64,000 bases of DNA from Alcaligenaceae bacterium (GCA_013416395.1 JACCEP010000003.1:186001-250000), one strand, 5' to 3'; shown: positions 20,903 through 33,264, counted from the first letter of the stretch. Translations and numbers: made by a program. Notes: a model not told the origin generated them from the sequence alone.

Positions 20903-21733
20903 GTGAACGTTGATTTGCACTGCCATTCCACGATGTCTGATGGCGTGCTCGAGCCAGCCGTCGTTGCAGCCCGCGCGCATGCCAACGGCGTTGACCTTTG
21001 GGCGCTCACAGATCACGATGAGCTGGCGGGGCTGGCTGAAGCACGACAAACTGCCGAGTCACTGGGTATGCGGTTTGTTACAGGGGTAGAAGTCTCCGTA
21101 ACCTGGGCCGGTCACACCGTACACATCGTTGGTTTGAACGTTGACGAACACAACAAGGCCCTCAATGAAGGGTTGGCCGGCATACGCAACGGGCGTGCCA
21201 TCCGCGCACACGAAATGGCCGACAAGCTCGAAAGCCTGGGCATCCCCAACAGCTATGAGGGGGCGTTGCCCTACGCAGCCAACCCTGATCTCATCAGCCG
21301 CACCCATTTCGCGCGCTTTCTGGTCCAGGAAGGCTATTGCAGCAAGCTGCAAGAAGCCTTTGACAAATACCTGAAAGATGGCGGCCCGGCGTATGTGCCC
21401 ATGCACTGGTCAACCCTGGAAGAGGCCGTGGGCTGGATTACCGGCGCAGGGGGGCGGGCGGTCATTGCTCACCCCGGCCGCTACAGCTACACACCCATGC
21501 AATTTGATGCTTTATATGATCACTTCTTGCAAGTGGGTGGGGTAGCCATCGAAGTCATGACAGGCAGTCATACGCCTGACCAGTACGCGCAGTACGCGAC
21601 TGTCGCGCGCCAATATGGCTTTATGGCTTCCAGCGGGTCTGACTTCCACAGCCCCAGAGAAGGTAAACTTGATCTGGGCGAAGTGCCGCCCCTGCCAGCT
21701 GACCTCAAACCTGTCTGGCACGACTGGATCTGA
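20903..21733 (+). CDS. PHP-domain phosphoesterase (YciV/RNase AM-like)
   Basis: 276-residue PHP-family metal phosphoesterase, similar in layout to 3',5'-nucleoside bisphosphate phosphatase / RNase AM (YciV). Metal ligands are visible in DLHCHSTMSDG, LTDHDE, GVEVSVTW, HIVGL, RTHFARFL, IAHPGRYS and SGSDFHSPREG. The gene starts with GTG at 20903, preceded by AGGAGACTGG. It follows the hydrolase by 32 bases. Family members remove the 3' phosphate from pAp or trim RNA 5' ends; the assignment to one activity is inferred. Length is normal. Confidence 0.88.
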   Translation: MNVDLHCHSTMSDGVLEPAVVAARAHANGVDLWALTDHDELAGLAEARQTAESLGMRFVTGVEVSVTWAGHTVHIVGLNVDEHNKALNEGLAGIRNGRAIRAHEMADKLESLGIPNSYEGALPYAANPDLISRTHFARFLVQEGYCSKLQEAFDKYLKDGGPAYVPMHWSTLEEAVGWITGAGGRAVIAHPGRYSYTPMQFDALYDHFLQVGGVAIEVMTGSHTPDQYAQYATVARQYGFMASSGSDFHSPREGKLDLGEVPPLPADLKPVWHDWI

Positions 21734-21815
21734 ACTTTCTACGGAGAAACGGGCCAATGCACGCGCCAGACGGCGCAAGCGCACCGTTGTCTGACGGTTA
21801 GCCCTGAAGTTAAAA

Positions 21816-22376
21816 ATGAACAAGGCATTTGTCAAAGAAAACGACAACGACGACGATGATGACGACCTCGGCCCTGAGGCCGTCCCATTGCCGGCGGGTA
21901 CAAAAAATTACATAACCCGACAGGGTTACGACCGGCTGCGCGCAGAGTACGAGCATTTAATTAATGTTGAACGGCCTGAAGTGGTGCAAGTTGTTTCGTG
22001 GGCGGCCTCTAATGGTGACCGCTCCGAAAACGGCGATTACCTGTACGGTAAGAAACGCCTGCGCGAAATCGACAGGCGCATGCGGTTTCTGACCAAGCGA
22101 CTAGAGATCGCCGAGGTGGTTGACCCGGCCCTGCAGCCCAATCGCGACCAGGTGTTTTTTGGTGCCACGGTTGTGTACAGCGACAAAGCAGGCGAAGAGT
22201 TCAGGGTTACCATTGTTGGCGTAGACGAAGCCGAGCCACTGCAAGGCCGCATCAGCTGGATCTCGCCCGTTGCGCGCGCTTTGATCAAGGCGCATGAGGG
22301 CGATACGGTTGTCCTGCGCACACCAGCGGGTGTTGACGAGCTGGATGTGCTCGAGATCTCTTACCCTGAAGCCTGA
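21816..22376 (+). CDS. greB: Transcript cleavage factor GreB
   Basis: 186-residue GreA/GreB-family factor that rescues backtracked RNA polymerase by stimulating transcript cleavage. The N-terminal coiled coil contains the catalytic loop SNGDRSENGDYLYGKKRLRE with the acidic tip, and the C-terminal FKBP-like domain has the GreB-type ending VDELDVLEISY. Residues 7-17 are a striking acidic run (an Asn-Asp repeat then six Asp) that is absent from E. coli GreB. The GreB block GKKRLREIDRRMRFLTKRLE argues against GreA. It lies 82 bases after the PHP gene. Confidence 0.95.
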   Translation: MNKAFVKENDNDDDDDDLGPEAVPLPAGTKNYITRQGYDRLRAEYEHLINVERPEVVQVVSWAASNGDRSENGDYLYGKKRLREIDRRMRFLTKRLEIAEVVDPALQPNRDQVFFGATVVYSDKAGEEFRVTIVGVDEAEPLQGRISWISPVARALIKAHEGDTVVLRTPAGVDELDVLEISYPEA

Positions 22377-22477
22377 CGCTTTTCGAACTGGCCACCCCCT
22401 TCGAGCGCTCAGTCTTTCCCCCACGCTAACTGGTAAAATGCTATGTTTACCTCCCCCTCCTTTGCCTGCCTCGTATC

Positions 22478-25400
22478 GTGAACTCCTTTCTGCATTTCCC
22501 CGGCTCCCTGGTTTTATCCTCTTTCAGGCGCGAGCAATTGCTCCAGCGCTTTTCCCGGTTAGATCTGCCCGTTGCCGATATTCAAGGGCATTACGAGCAT
22601 TTCGTGTGGGTTGACAGTAATCTCGACGACGCAGCGCAACAGCGCTTGCAACAATTGCTCGATTACGGTGTAGCGGGCGAGGCCCCTAAACAAACCAAAA
22701 ACACCCTAACGTTAAGCGTGGTACCACGGCTTGGCACGGTCTCGCCATGGGCCAGCAAGGCCACCGATATTGCCCACAACTGCGGCTTTTCTGCTGTACG
22801 ACGCATAGAGCGCGGTATCCGGTACGTTGTTACGCCTGCACGCGGGCTGCTGGGCGCCAAAACATTCGATGAAACCCAGTTGGCGGCCATTGCCAGCTGT
22901 CTGCACGACCGCATGACCGAAACCGTGGTCGATCAAAACTTTGACGGCGCTGCACTGTTTGCCTCGCTGCCTGGCAAGCCCTTGCAAACCATTGATGTAC
23001 TGGGAAGAGGGCAAGAAGCATTACAAGAAGCAAACCGCACGCTGGGCCTGGCCCTCTCGGCCGATGAGATCGAGTACCTTGACAGTGCGTTTCGTCAATT
23101 GGGGCGCAACCCCACTGACGTCGAGCTAATGATGTTCGCCCAGGCCAACAGCGAACACTGCCGCCACAAAATCTTTAATGCGCAGTGGGTCATAGACGGG
23201 CAGGCTCAAACTGAAACCCTTTTTGGCATGATACGCGCGACGCACAAGGCGCAGCCCGAGGGCACGGTTGTGGCCTATTCCGACAACGCCGCCGTTATGG
23301 AAGGCGGGCAGGCCACGCTGTTTCACGCAAGCCAGCCGGGCGAAGAACGTGTTTACGGGCATCACGCGGCGCGTGTACACACCTTGATGAAGGTCGAAAC
23401 CCACAACCACCCAACCGCTATTGCGCCGTTTCCCGGTGCGGCAACGGGAGCGGGCGGTGAGATTCGCGACGAAGGGGCTACGGGCAGGGGGTCCAAGCCC
23501 AAGGCCGGCCTGACCGGCTTTACGGTTTCCAGTTTGCGTTTTGACGACGCCATAGAGCCCTGGGAGGCCGACAACTACGGCGCACCCGACCGTATCGCCA
23601 GCCCGCTCGACATCATGATAGAAGGCCCTATCGGCGGCGCCGCATTTAATAACGAATTTGGTCGCCCCAATCTGCTGGGCTACTTTCGCGCATTTGAGCA
23701 GACTTCTGCCGGTGTGCACTGGGGTTATCACAAGCCCATTATGATCGCAGGCGGCCTGGGTTCCATCGACGCGCGCCTTACTCATAAAGACCCTATCCCT
23801 CCGGGTGCGCTGCTCATTCAACTGGGTGGCCCCGGCATGCGCATAGGCATGGGCGGTAGTGCCGCATCTAGCATGAGCGCCGGCGCCAATACCGCCGAGC
23901 TCGATTTTGATTCTGTACAGCGCGGCAACCCGGAGCTCGAACGGCGAGCCCAAGAAGTTATAGACCGTTGCTGGCAGCAGGGTGACAACAACCCCGTCAT
24001 CGCCATCCACGACGTTGGGGCAGGCGGGCTGTCCAATGCGTTTCCAGAACTGGTCAATGACGCTGGCCGCGGTGCATTGTTTGAACTGCAACAAGTGCAT
24101 CTCGAAGAGTCTGGGCTGTCTGCCGCCGAAATCTGGAGCAATGAATCGCAAGAACGCTATGTGCTGGCGATTGCCCCTCAAGATCTTCCCCGCTTTGACG
24201 CCATTGCGCAGCGCGAACGCTGTCCTTATTCTGTTGTGGGCGTAGCCACTGAAGAGCGCCAGCTTAGGGTTACCTACGGCGAAGGCTTGCCGGGCGTCAG
24301 TGAAGCCGTTCAGGCTTTGCCCCAAGGCGAAATTCGCCCGGTTGATGTGCCCATTGATGTCATTCTGGGCAAGCCTCCGCGCATGGAGCGCGACGTACAG
24401 CGTCACGAAATCATGCACGAAGAGGTTGATGTCGTCGGAATAGACCTGAGCGAAGCCATAAATCGTGTGCTGCGTCACCCCACAGTGGCCAGCAAAAACT
24501 TCCTCATCACCATTGGTGATCGCAGCGTTGGCGGGCTTAGCAGCCGTGACCAGATGGTTGGCCCGTGGCAAATCCCCGTGGCCGATTGCGCAGTAACGCT
24601 GGCTGACTACGAAAGCGTGCGCGGTGAAGCCATGGCCATGGGCGAACGCACGCCATTGGCTGTCATCAACGCCCCGGCATCAGGCCGTATGGCGGTTGCA
24701 GAGGCACTGACCAACCTGGTTGCCAGCGATGTGCAATCACTTAAAGACATTAAGCTGTCGGCCAACTGGATGGCTGCCTGCGGTGCTGAGGGGCAAGACG
24801 CCGCACTGTATGACACCGTGGCTGCGGTCAGCGATTGGTGCCAGGCACTGGATCTGTCTATACCCGTTGGCAAAGATTCACTCTCCATGCGCACGACATG
24901 GGAGCAAGACGGCAAGGCGCGTGAGGTTGTCGCACCGGTTTCGCTGGTGGTAACCGCTTTTGCGCCCGTCGCTGACGTACGCGCCACGCTGACGCCACAG
25001 CTACGCACAGACGTGGGCGACACGGTATTGATTCTCATCGATCTTGGCCTGGGCCTGCAACGCCTGGGCGGTTCCGTACTGGCACAGGTGTTCAACCAGG
25101 TAGGGCAAGATACCCCCGACATGCACGACGCAACTGTCATGCGTGCATTTTTCCAGACCCTACGCAAACTGGCGCAAGACGGCGATATTCTCGCCTACCA
25201 TGATCGTTCAGACGGCGGCTTGCTTGCCACGGTGTGCGAAATGGCATTTGCAGGGCGCACTGGCGTTTCTCTTAACATTGACATGCTTACCTTTGACGCC
25301 AATGTGGCGGATTGGGGCGATTACAAAATAAGGTCCGAGCAGGTGGCGGTGCAGCGGGACGAGGCCACGATCAAGGCTTTGTTCGCCGAAGAGGCTGGCG

Positions 25401-26533
25401 CCGTCATCCAGGTACCCCGCAGCCGCCGTGATGCCGTGCTTGAAGTGCTGCATAAGGCAGGGCTGTCTACGCACTCACACCCCGTCGGCACACTCAATAC
25501 CAAAGACGAAGTGCAGATCTACCGCGACGGCCAGTGCATTTATCAAAAACCGCGCGCCGACCTGGGCCGGCAATGGTCCGAGGTTACACGCCGCATCATG
25601 AGTTTGCGCGACAACCCTGCGTGTGCCGAGGCTGAATTCGAACTCTGGAATGACGCCGAAGACCCGGGCCTGACGCCTGTGGTGCCGTTTGATCCGCAAA
25701 AAGATGTGGCCGCACCGTTTGTGGCGCGAGGAGCCCGGCCACGCATGGCTGTGCTGCGTGAGCAGGGTTGCAACAGTCAGGTCGAAATGGCTTGGGCGTT
25801 CGACAAGGCTGGCTTTGAAGTGCTTGACGTACACATGACAGACCTGCTGTCGGGGCGCGTGCGTCTTGACACCGTGCAGGGTCTGGTTGCCGTGGGTGGC
25901 TTTAGCTACGGCGATGTGCTGGGCGCCGGAGAAGGCTGGGCACGCACCATACGCTTTAACAACCAATTGTCTGACCAATTTGCGGCCTATTTTGCACGGC
26001 CCGATACCTTTGCACTGGGGGTGTGCAACGGTTGCCAGATGATGGCAGCACTTGCCACCATGATCCCCGGTGCAGAACACTGGCCTCGGTTTACGCGCAA
26101 TCAATCTGAAAAATACGAAGCCCGGCTGTCACTGGTAGAGATTCCCGAATCACCATCGTTGTTTCTGCAAGGCATGGCTGGCACACAGGTGCCGGTGGCG
26201 GTCGCGCATGGTGAAGGTTACGCTGACTTCTCGCGCCAGGGCGATCAGGCCAAAGTGCAGGGCGCGCTGTACTTTGTCGATAACCGTGGGGTACGCACAG
26301 AAGACTACCCCGCCAACCCCAATGGCAGCTCACAAGGGCTCACTGGCGTAACTACGGCAGACGGGCGTTTCACCATTATGATGCCGCACCCTGAACGCAC
26401 CACACGCAATGTAATGATGTCTTGGGCACCCAGCACCTGGGGCGAACAAGACAGCGGCGGGCTTGAGTGCCCTCAAGGCGGTTTCACGCCGTGGATGCGC
26501 ATGTTCCGCAACGCGCGGGTGTGGCTGGGTTAA
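22478..26533 (+). CDS. purL: Phosphoribosylformylglycinamidine synthase PurL
   Basis: Single-chain FGAM synthase, 1,351 residues, for the fourth step of purine synthesis. It has an N-terminal domain, two AIRS-like ATPase halves (blocks such as [20 protein letters not shown] and GVDVGAGG-like [16 protein letters not shown]) and a C-terminal glutamine amidotransferase with nucleophile in GVCNGCQMM (about residue 1183) and HPERTTR (about 1305). The start is a GTG at 22478 with poor ribosome-site match; the N-terminus [18 protein letters not shown] is family-typical, which supports it. A TAAAAT -10-like hexamer lies just upstream at about 22433. Length is normal for the large type. Confidence 0.97.
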   Translation: MNSFLHFPGSLVLSSFRREQLLQRFSRLDLPVADIQGHYEHFVWVDSNLDDAAQQRLQQLLDYGVAGEAPKQTKNTLTLSVVPRLGTVSPWASKATDIAHNCGFSAVRRIERGIRYVVTPARGLLGAKTFDETQLAAIASCLHDRMTETVVDQNFDGAALFASLPGKPLQTIDVLGRGQEALQEANRTLGLALSADEIEYLDSAFRQLGRNPTDVELMMFAQANSEHCRHKIFNAQWVIDGQAQTETLFGMIRATHKAQPEGTVVAYSDNAAVMEGGQATLFHASQPGEERVYGHHAARVHTLMKVETHNHPTAIAPFPGAATGAGGEIRDEGATGRGSKPKAGLTGFTVSSLRFDDAIEPWEADNYGAPDRIASPLDIMIEGPIGGAAFNNEFGRPNLLGYFRAFEQTSAGVHWGYHKPIMIAGGLGSIDARLTHKDPIPPGALLIQLGGPGMRIGMGGSAASSMSAGANTAELDFDSVQRGNPELERRAQEVIDRCWQQGDNNPVIAIHDVGAGGLSNAFPELVNDAGRGALFELQQVHLEESGLSAAEIWSNESQERYVLAIAPQDLPRFDAIAQRERCPYSVVGVATEERQLRVTYGEGLPGVSEAVQALPQGEIRPVDVPIDVILGKPPRMERDVQRHEIMHEEVDVVGIDLSEAINRVLRHPTVASKNFLITIGDRSVGGLSSRDQMVGPWQIPVADCAVTLADYESVRGEAMAMGERTPLAVINAPASGRMAVAEALTNLVASDVQSLKDIKLSANWMAACGAEGQDAALYDTVAAVSDWCQALDLSIPVGKDSLSMRTTWEQDGKAREVVAPVSLVVTAFAPVADVRATLTPQLRTDVGDTVLILIDLGLGLQRLGGSVLAQVFNQVGQDTPDMHDATVMRAFFQTLRKLAQDGDILAYHDRSDGGLLATVCEMAFAGRTGVSLNIDMLTFDANVADWGDYKIRSEQVAVQRDEATIKALFAEEAGAVIQVPRSRRDAVLEVLHKAGLSTHSHPVGTLNTKDEVQIYRDGQCIYQKPRADLGRQWSEVTRRIMSLRDNPACAEAEFELWNDAEDPGLTPVVPFDPQKDVAAPFVARGARPRMAVLREQGCNSQVEMAWAFDKAGFEVLDVHMTDLLSGRVRLDTVQGLVAVGGFSYGDVLGAGEGWARTIRFNNQLSDQFAAYFARPDTFALGVCNGCQMMAALATMIPGAEHWPRFTRNQSEKYEARLSLVEIPESPSLFLQGMAGTQVPVAVAHGEGYADFSRQGDQAKVQGALYFVDNRGVRTEDYPANPNGSSQGLTGVTTADGRFTIMMPHPERTTRNVMMSWAPSTWGEQDSGGLECPQGGFTPWMRMFRNARVWLG

Positions 26534-26740
26534 TTCGGCTCCGGCTTGCTCAAACAGCCCTCTGGCGCAGCAGTATGTGTTGCTGCGCCAGAGAACCCAT
26601 GACACCAAACCTTGCCTGCTGGTGCCGTTGGTTCAACAGAATCAATTGCTTTACGTGTCGTCATAACTTAATGATGAGCCTAAGCGTCGCAAGTACCCTA
26701 CACACAACCCACAGGATGGCCGTGCGAGCGCTGTGAAGGC

Positions 26741-26769
26741 TAGGTAAATACCCTCATGTGGCGTATAAT
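26741..26769 (+). promoter_or_regulatory. Putative sigma-70 promoter of guaB
   Basis: A perfect TATAAT hexamer at 26764-26769 lies 23 bases before the guaB ATG. The -35 at the expected spacing (about 26741) is poor (TAGGTA). The short leader leaves little room for other signals. Called from hexamer match and position only. Confidence 0.45.
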
Positions 26770-26789
26770 TCTGCTTTGCACGGAGCTAG

Positions 26790-28253
<1,464 letters not shown>

Positions 28254-28268
28254 GCCACCCAAAGGCTT

Positions 28269-28304
28269 GCCGCGCTACTCATTGCAATGAACGGGTCGCG
28301 CGGC
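28269..28304 (+). terminator. Possible hairpin after guaB
   Basis: GCCGCGC and GCGCGGC (7 bp) flank a 22-base loop that itself holds a CATTGCAATG palindrome. It lies 16 bases after the guaB stop. There is no T-run, so termination is uncertain. Confidence 0.3.
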
Positions 28305-28436
28305 ATCATACGCCAAGGCTTTTCTATTTAAAGAGCCGTTCGCGTTACGTTAGCGCGATAACCTGGCAGCTTTCTGGTTTCAGGCCAGTATCCACCAGGT
28401 GCTGGCCCGCATCAGCACCGTCTGCGCCCCCAACAC

Positions 28437-29189
28437 TCAAACTCCGGCAACAGCCAGCAAAGTCTGCGTCACATCTTCAGGGTGTGAGACCATGGCGCAA
28501 TGCCCGGCACGCAGCGTTTCTACCTGCCATGACGTGTTGGCCCTTACCCAGTCAAACGAACTTCGCACAGCCATAAACTCAGGCTCTACACACTGCACAT
28601 AGGCGGCGGGCAGGTTGTTGCCAACGGGGTTTTTAAGCTGCAGGGCAGTACGATAGGTGTTGTAGGGGTGTGGGGTAACGCGGCCTTCTTCAAATGCCAA
28701 GTCATCCGCCTCGGTAAGGCCAAGCGCTTCCAGCCTAGGAGGGGCCAGTACCGGCACTGGCCCACCGGCTTTTTCTACGCCTGCCTCCAGCTTTTCGATG
28801 ATATTGGCGGGCAGCGTATCGAGCGTTGAAATACCGCTTTCCAGAATAAAGGCATCAAGATATACAAGCTTCTTGATGCGGTCAGGTACCACATCAGCCA
28901 CGCCGGTTATGGTCATGCCGCCAAAACTGTGGCCCACAAGAACGACATTGTTAAGGTCTTCCCAGACCAGCACGTTGACAATGTCTTGCACAAACGTCTG
29001 CAGCGTGATGTCGCTCGACAGCAGGTGGCTGCGTTCGCCCAGCCCGGTACAGGTTGGGGTATAAACAACGTGACCTTCAGCACGCAGTTGCTCGGCAACG
29101 CGCGCCCAGCACCAGCCGCCATGCCAGGCGCCATGCACCAGAACAAACGTAAGAGGGGCTATCGCCGTAGTTGAATTAGAAACAGTCAT
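28437..29189 (-). CDS. Alpha/beta hydrolase (methylesterase/EstC-like)
   Basis: 250-residue hydrolase of the plant hydroxynitrile-lyase/methylesterase and bacterial EstC type. It shows VLVHGAWHGGWCWARVAEQL, nucleophile VGHSFGGM, and the catalytic histidine in RAGHCAMVSHPEDV near the end. The ATG at 29189 is preferred; an in-frame TTG at 29213 overlaps the stop of the upstream MFS gene but has no ribosome site. The ATG's own site is also weak, so translation may rely on coupling. It probably forms a two-gene unit with the MFS transporter. Substrate unknown; small aromatic esters are common in the family. Confidence 0.85.
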   Translation of the reverse strand: MTVSNSTTAIAPLTFVLVHGAWHGGWCWARVAEQLRAEGHVVYTPTCTGLGERSHLLSSDITLQTFVQDIVNVLVWEDLNNVVLVGHSFGGMTITGVADVVPDRIKKLVYLDAFILESGISTLDTLPANIIEKLEAGVEKAGGPVPVLAPPRLEALGLTEADDLAFEEGRVTPHPYNTYRTALQLKNPVGNNLPAAYVQCVEPEFMAVRSSFDWVRANTSWQVETLRAGHCAMVSHPEDVTQTLLAVAGV

Positions 29190-29209
29190 GGGGTGGATAC
29201 TCGCAGTAA

Positions 29210-30595
29210 TCAAAGAGAAGGAGCGGCACGCGAAGACGCGGACGGAAAAGGGCGCAGCAGAAAGAAAACACCCACCACCAGCACGGCACTGGCCAGCTGT
29301 AGGGCAACGTTCAGGCTAACGCCCAGCCAGTCATGGATAACGCTGAAGAAGATCGGCCCAATAAGCTGGCCAAGCGCAAATGCAGCGGTAATGGCGGCGG
29401 TCAGAATTCGGGTGTGCGACCCGCCACGGGCCTGAGCTTCTTGCATGCCAATCATCGTGATCACCAGCAACGTACCTCCGACGCACAGGGCGGCGATGAC
29501 GATTGCAGCAATGCTGCTCCACAGCGCCGGCAGCAATACGCCCACCGCCATAATAAGCTGGGAAACAATCCAGATCTTACGGCGCGAAAAGGCTTGCAGC
29601 AGCCGGCTGGTGAGCAAGGTGGAAACGGCGGCAGCAATGCCAAATACCGGCCACGCCAGGCCAAAAATTGCGGGGTCAGACACCAGCTGACGCGCCTGAG
29701 CTGGCAAAAACGTAGCAGGCAGAATATAACCAAAGCCAAAGCTGGTGTAACAGACGATCATGCGCCAATGACGTAAAAGCACGTTGTGAGCTGACTCTTC
29801 AGAAGGCGATTGCAGCATGGGGAGGGCAGTGTCGCTCGCCCCTGGTTCATCGTGTGGGTGGGCGACCATCGTGCCGTCAAGAGAGGTGCTCGCAGCGCGA
29901 GGCGCGGAGCCTCTACCGGAGATCCCATCCACAATCACGCCGTCAGCCCATGCCTTCGGCCCCGGGACTTTAGCCGTGCCGGAGGCCGTGGGGACGGGCA
30001 CCGAGGGTAAGAAAGAAGTGGTGGTGGACGCGGGTGAGGCCCAGAGGCGGCGTGCAGCAACTGTACCGAGCAATGCCATAAACCCCATGATAAGCCAGGC
30101 CATCGATGACGAAACATGCGCCAAGGCCAGGCCCATACAGAGCAGCCCAGCCAGGGCAATGCCACCCCCCACCCCGGCAAATACAATGCCCGCTTTGCTA
30201 GACTGGCCCAAGGCCGCAAGCCTGCCCATACATAAGGTCGCCGTGCTGACCAGAACAATGGCGCTGCCCAGGCCAGCAATAAAGCGCCACGTCGCCCAAG
30301 CAGCCCAACTGTCGCCAATGGCCATAAGGGCTGTGGTGATGGCCACACCAGCAAGCCCCACACGTAGCTGTGTAGCAACTGACCAGGGAAGGGCACCCGC
30401 AGCCACAGCGCCAACCAGATAACCCAGGTAGTTGGCACCCGCCAGCCAGCCGGCCTGCGCCAGTTCAAGGCCAGCGTCTTGCTGCATCATGGGGAGCAAA
30501 GGGGTAAACGCGAATCGCCCTATACCCATCGCGACAGCCAGTGCGATCATGCCTGAGAAAGCGAGTTGGGCGGCAGAGGGTTGTTGGTGTTGCAT
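29210..30595 (-). CDS. YbfB/YjiJ-family MFS transporter
   Basis: 461-residue transporter with about 12 membrane helices. The N-terminus IALAVAMGIGRFAFTPLLPM is the family hallmark (GRFAFTPLLPMM). The central cytoplasmic loop (about 205-275) is unusually long and Pro/Ala/Ser/Thr-rich, longer than in E. coli YbfB. The C-terminus ends just before the hydrolase gene. Substrates of this family are largely unknown. The pair sits on the opposite strand between guaB and guaA, an arrangement suggesting insertion into an ancestral guaBA segment; base composition is not obviously foreign. Confidence 0.87.
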   Translation of the reverse strand: MQHQQPSAAQLAFSGMIALAVAMGIGRFAFTPLLPMMQQDAGLELAQAGWLAGANYLGYLVGAVAAGALPWSVATQLRVGLAGVAITTALMAIGDSWAAWATWRFIAGLGSAIVLVSTATLCMGRLAALGQSSKAGIVFAGVGGGIALAGLLCMGLALAHVSSSMAWLIMGFMALLGTVAARRLWASPASTTTSFLPSVPVPTASGTAKVPGPKAWADGVIVDGISGRGSAPRAASTSLDGTMVAHPHDEPGASDTALPMLQSPSEESAHNVLLRHWRMIVCYTSFGFGYILPATFLPAQARQLVSDPAIFGLAWPVFGIAAAVSTLLTSRLLQAFSRRKIWIVSQLIMAVGVLLPALWSSIAAIVIAALCVGGTLLVITMIGMQEAQARGGSHTRILTAAITAAFALGQLIGPIFFSVIHDWLGVSLNVALQLASAVLVVGVFFLLRPFPSASSRAAPSL

Positions 30596-30702
30596 ACAAA
30601 CTCCAGAATACTCATTAATGTAGCCGCAGAGACACTCGCGCGCCAGCGCAAAGCCCGCTGATGCAGTACATTAACGCCTTGATTTCTTTTTTCTGCCAAG
30701 CC

Positions 30703-32292
30703 ATGCACCAGCGTATCCTTATTCTCGATTACGGTTCACAAGTCACTCAGCTTATTGCCCGCCGCGTACGCGACGCTGGCGTTTTCTGCGAAATACACCC
30801 TGGCGATGTCGATGATGACTTTATCGCCTCGCAGCGCGATGGCCTCAAGGGCATTATTCTTTCAGGCAGCCATGCATCTGCCTATGCTGAAGCCTCTCTG
30901 AAAGTGCCCAGTAAAGTGTTTGAAGCTGGTGTGCCGGTGCTGGGCATTTGCTACGGCATGCAGTCTATGGCTACACAATTGGGTGGCAAGGTAGAGTGGT
31001 CTGATCACCGCGAGTTTGGCTACGCTGAATTACGTGCACACGGCCACACCCGCTTACTTAGTGGCTTACAAGACTTCGAAACACCTGAAGGCCATGGCAT
31101 GCTCAAGGTATGGATGAGCCACGGTGACAAGGTTACCGCGCTGCCACCGGGCTTTAAGCTTATGGCATCCACGCCATCGTGCCCCATTGCCGGCATGGCC
31201 GATGAAGACCGTGGCTTTTACGCACTGCAGTTTCATCCAGAAGTTACCCATACGGCCCAGGGTGAAGCCATTTTGTCGCGCTTTGTCACCGAGATATGTG
31301 GCTGCAACCATGACTGGAATATGCCTGATTATGTCGAAGAGGCGGTCGCGCATATTCGCGCCCAAGTGGGTGACGATGAGGTCATTCTCGGGTTGTCAGG
31401 CGGAGTAGATTCCTCTGTGGCCGCCGCGCTTATCCACAAGGCTATTGGCGACCAGCTTACCTGCGTGTTTGTTGATCATGGCCTGCTGCGGCTAAATGAA
31501 GGCAAAAAGGTTATGGAGACCTTCGCCGGGCACTTTGGCATCAAGATTATTCATGTTGAAGCCTCTGAAGTGTTTCTTGGCAAGCTGGCCGGGGTGGCTG
31601 ACCCTGAAGCCAAACGCAAAATCATCGGGCGCGAGTTCGTAGAAATTTTTCAAGACCAGGCTAGCAAGCTTAGCAATGCGCGCTGGCTGGCGCAGGGCAC
31701 TATTTACCCCGACGTCATCGAGTCAGCCGGCGCAAAAACCGGCAAGGCGGTGGCGATCAAGTCACACCATAATGTAGGTGGGCTGCCCGAAACCCTTAAT
31801 TTAAAACTGCTTGAGCCACTGCGCGAGCTGTTCAAAGACGAAGTGCGCAAGCTGGGCGTGGCCCTGGGTTTGCCACCCGCCATGGTTTATCGGCACCCGT
31901 TTCCTGGCCCAGGCCTGGGCGTGCGCATACTGGGCGAAGTCAAAAAAGAGTTTGCAGACCTGTTGCGTCGCGCTGATGCGATATTTATTGAAGAGCTGCG
32001 CAATACCATAGACCCAGTCAGTGGGCAAAGCTGGTACGACCTTACTTCACAGGCCTTTGCGGTATTTTTGCCGGTGAAGTCGGTGGGTGTCATGGGTGAC
32101 GGGCGTACCTATGAGTACGTTGTGGCGCTACGCGCGGTACAAACCACTGATTTCATGACGGCTGACTGGGCCGAACTGCCGTATTCCCTGCTCAAGCGTG
32201 TGTCATCACGCATTATTAATGAGGTGCGTGGCATTAATCGGGTTACGTACGACGTGTCGAGCAAGCCGCCTGCGACGATTGAGTGGGAATGA
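30703..32292 (+). CDS. guaA: GMP synthase (glutamine-hydrolysing) GuaA
   Basis: Converts XMP to GMP. The ATG at 30703 gives 529 residues starting [16 protein letters not shown]; an in-frame ATG at 30661 would add 14 residues not typical of the family. The glutaminase domain has [10 protein letters not shown] (Cys at about 83) and FHPEVTHT; the ATP pyrophosphatase P-loop SGGVDSS starts at about 232; the dimerisation domain has [11 protein letters not shown]. The last codons, reading Glu-Trp-Glu-stop, are a recognised integration site for genomic islands, and an integrase follows 159 bases later. Confidence 0.97.
   Translation: MHQRILILDYGSQVTQLIARRVRDAGVFCEIHPGDVDDDFIASQRDGLKGIILSGSHASAYAEASLKVPSKVFEAGVPVLGICYGMQSMATQLGGKVEWSDHREFGYAELRAHGHTRLLSGLQDFETPEGHGMLKVWMSHGDKVTALPPGFKLMASTPSCPIAGMADEDRGFYALQFHPEVTHTAQGEAILSRFVTEICGCNHDWNMPDYVEEAVAHIRAQVGDDEVILGLSGGVDSSVAAALIHKAIGDQLTCVFVDHGLLRLNEGKKVMETFAGHFGIKIIHVEASEVFLGKLAGVADPEAKRKIIGREFVEIFQDQASKLSNARWLAQGTIYPDVIESAGAKTGKAVAIKSHHNVGGLPETLNLKLLEPLRELFKDEVRKLGVALGLPPAMVYRHPFPGPGLGVRILGEVKKEFADLLRRADAIFIEELRNTIDPVSGQSWYDLTSQAFAVFLPVKSVGVMGDGRTYEYVVALRAVQTTDFMTADWAELPYSLLKRVSSRIINEVRGINRVTYDVSSKPPATIEWE
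32281..32290 (+). repeat. Putative attL core in the 3' end of guaA
   Basis: GAGTGGGAAT, the end of the guaA coding sequence, recurs in the same orientation at 46292-46301. It sits just left of a phage-type integrase gene, the usual arrangement for islands integrated in guaA. The repeat is short, so the assignment depends on context. Confidence 0.6.
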
Positions 32293-32340
32293 TCTCGCGT
32301 CTGGCACCGTCAGGCACCTGATGGCATGAAATGCTCTGAA

Positions 32341-32364
32341 GCCCGCGTAATTGCGGGCTTTTTT
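32341..32364 (+). terminator. Rho-independent terminator after guaA
   Basis: A perfect 6-bp stem, GCCCGC/GCGGGC, with a 6-base loop GTAATT, is followed by six Ts. It begins 49 bases after the guaA stop and just inside the island's left end. The element therefore leaves guaA with an intact terminator. Confidence 0.85.
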
Positions 32365-32451
32365 GTGTTTTCGTCTGGCATGGTCTGGCAACAGAAGGAA
32401 GCAGCAAGCACCGTTTGAGCATGGCATTAAAGCTGGTACTATCGACTGACG

Positions 32452-33180
32452 ATGCCATGCAATACCAAGCTGCGAAATCTCAAGCCCAGGGACAAGCTCT
32501 ACAAGGTGAATGACCGAGAAGGTCTCTATGTGGCCGTGACTCCAGCCGGCTCCATCTCGTTCCGTTACAACTACTCAATCAACGGACGGCAGGAGACCAT
32601 CACCTTTGGTCGCTATGGCGTCGGTGGCATCACCTTGGCTGAAGCCCGTGAGCAGTTGAATGACGCCAAGAAGATGGTTGCGGCTGGCAAGTCGCCGGCC
32701 AAGGAGAAGGCCCGCGACAAGGCGCGAGTGAAAGATGCGGAGACGTTTGGTGCCTGGGCGGAGAAGTGGCTGCGCAGCTACCAGATGGCCGACTCCACCC
32801 GCGATATACGCCGTTCGGTCTATGAACGCGAGCTGAAGCCGAAATTCATCAATCAGAAGCTGGTAGAAATTACCCATGAGGACTTGCGGGCGCTGACCGA
32901 TGCCATCGTTGAGCGAGGCGCACCGGCCACCGCCGTTCATGCACGCGAAATCGTGCTTCAAGTTTTTCGCTGGGCCATCGAGCGTGGGCAGAAGGTCGAA
33001 AACCCGGCGGAGCTGGTGCGTCCAACCAGCATCGCTCGATTCGAGCCACGCGACCGAGCGTTGACGCCAGAAGAAATTGGGCTGATGTACCAGTACATGG
33101 AGCGGGTAGGTAGTTTTGAGTCCACCATCAAGCGCGCTTGGTTGCGCAGTTCCTCTTTGTCGGCTGGCTGTATGGTCTGA
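32452..33180 (+). pseudogene. P4-type tyrosine integrase, C-terminally truncated
   Basis: The first 220 residues are a standard P4/CP4-type integrase: a DUF4102 arm-binding domain (about 1-90: LYVAVTPAGSISFRYNYSING, in two parts) and the core-binding domain (about 100-195: FGAWAEKWLRSYQMADSTRD). At about residue 218, just after YQYMERVG, the sequence departs from the family and stops within 24 residues, so the catalytic domain with its Arg/His/Arg/Tyr residues is missing. The protein of 242 residues compares with about 400-420 for intact relatives. The break at about 33109 coincides with unrelated sequence, indicating a rearrangement rather than a point mutation. The element is probably immobilised. 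Confidence 0.88.
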
Positions 33181-33221
33181 GCCAGCAGGTACTGGTGGAA
33201 ATAGCGATCTACCAGTGGGTC
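33111..33221 (-). pseudogene. Fragment of an unidentified gene at the integrase break
   Basis: On the minus strand a stretch beginning Asp-Pro-Leu-Val-Asp-Arg-Tyr-Phe and including LLAQTIQPADKEELRNQA looks protein-like, then runs directly into antisense integrase at about 33110. Both sides appear truncated at the same point. I do not recognise the family. It may be chance, but its amphipathic composition is unlike the neighbouring shadows. Confidence 0.35.
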
Positions 33222-33264
33222 GCCTGACGCCGCTCGTGATGTGCCTCTGTTTGCACATTGGCGG

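Noticed and set aside
23126..24571. 481-residue minus-strand frame inside purL
   Set aside because: It lies wholly antisense to strongly conserved purL, has a His/Arg/Ala-biased composition and matches no family.
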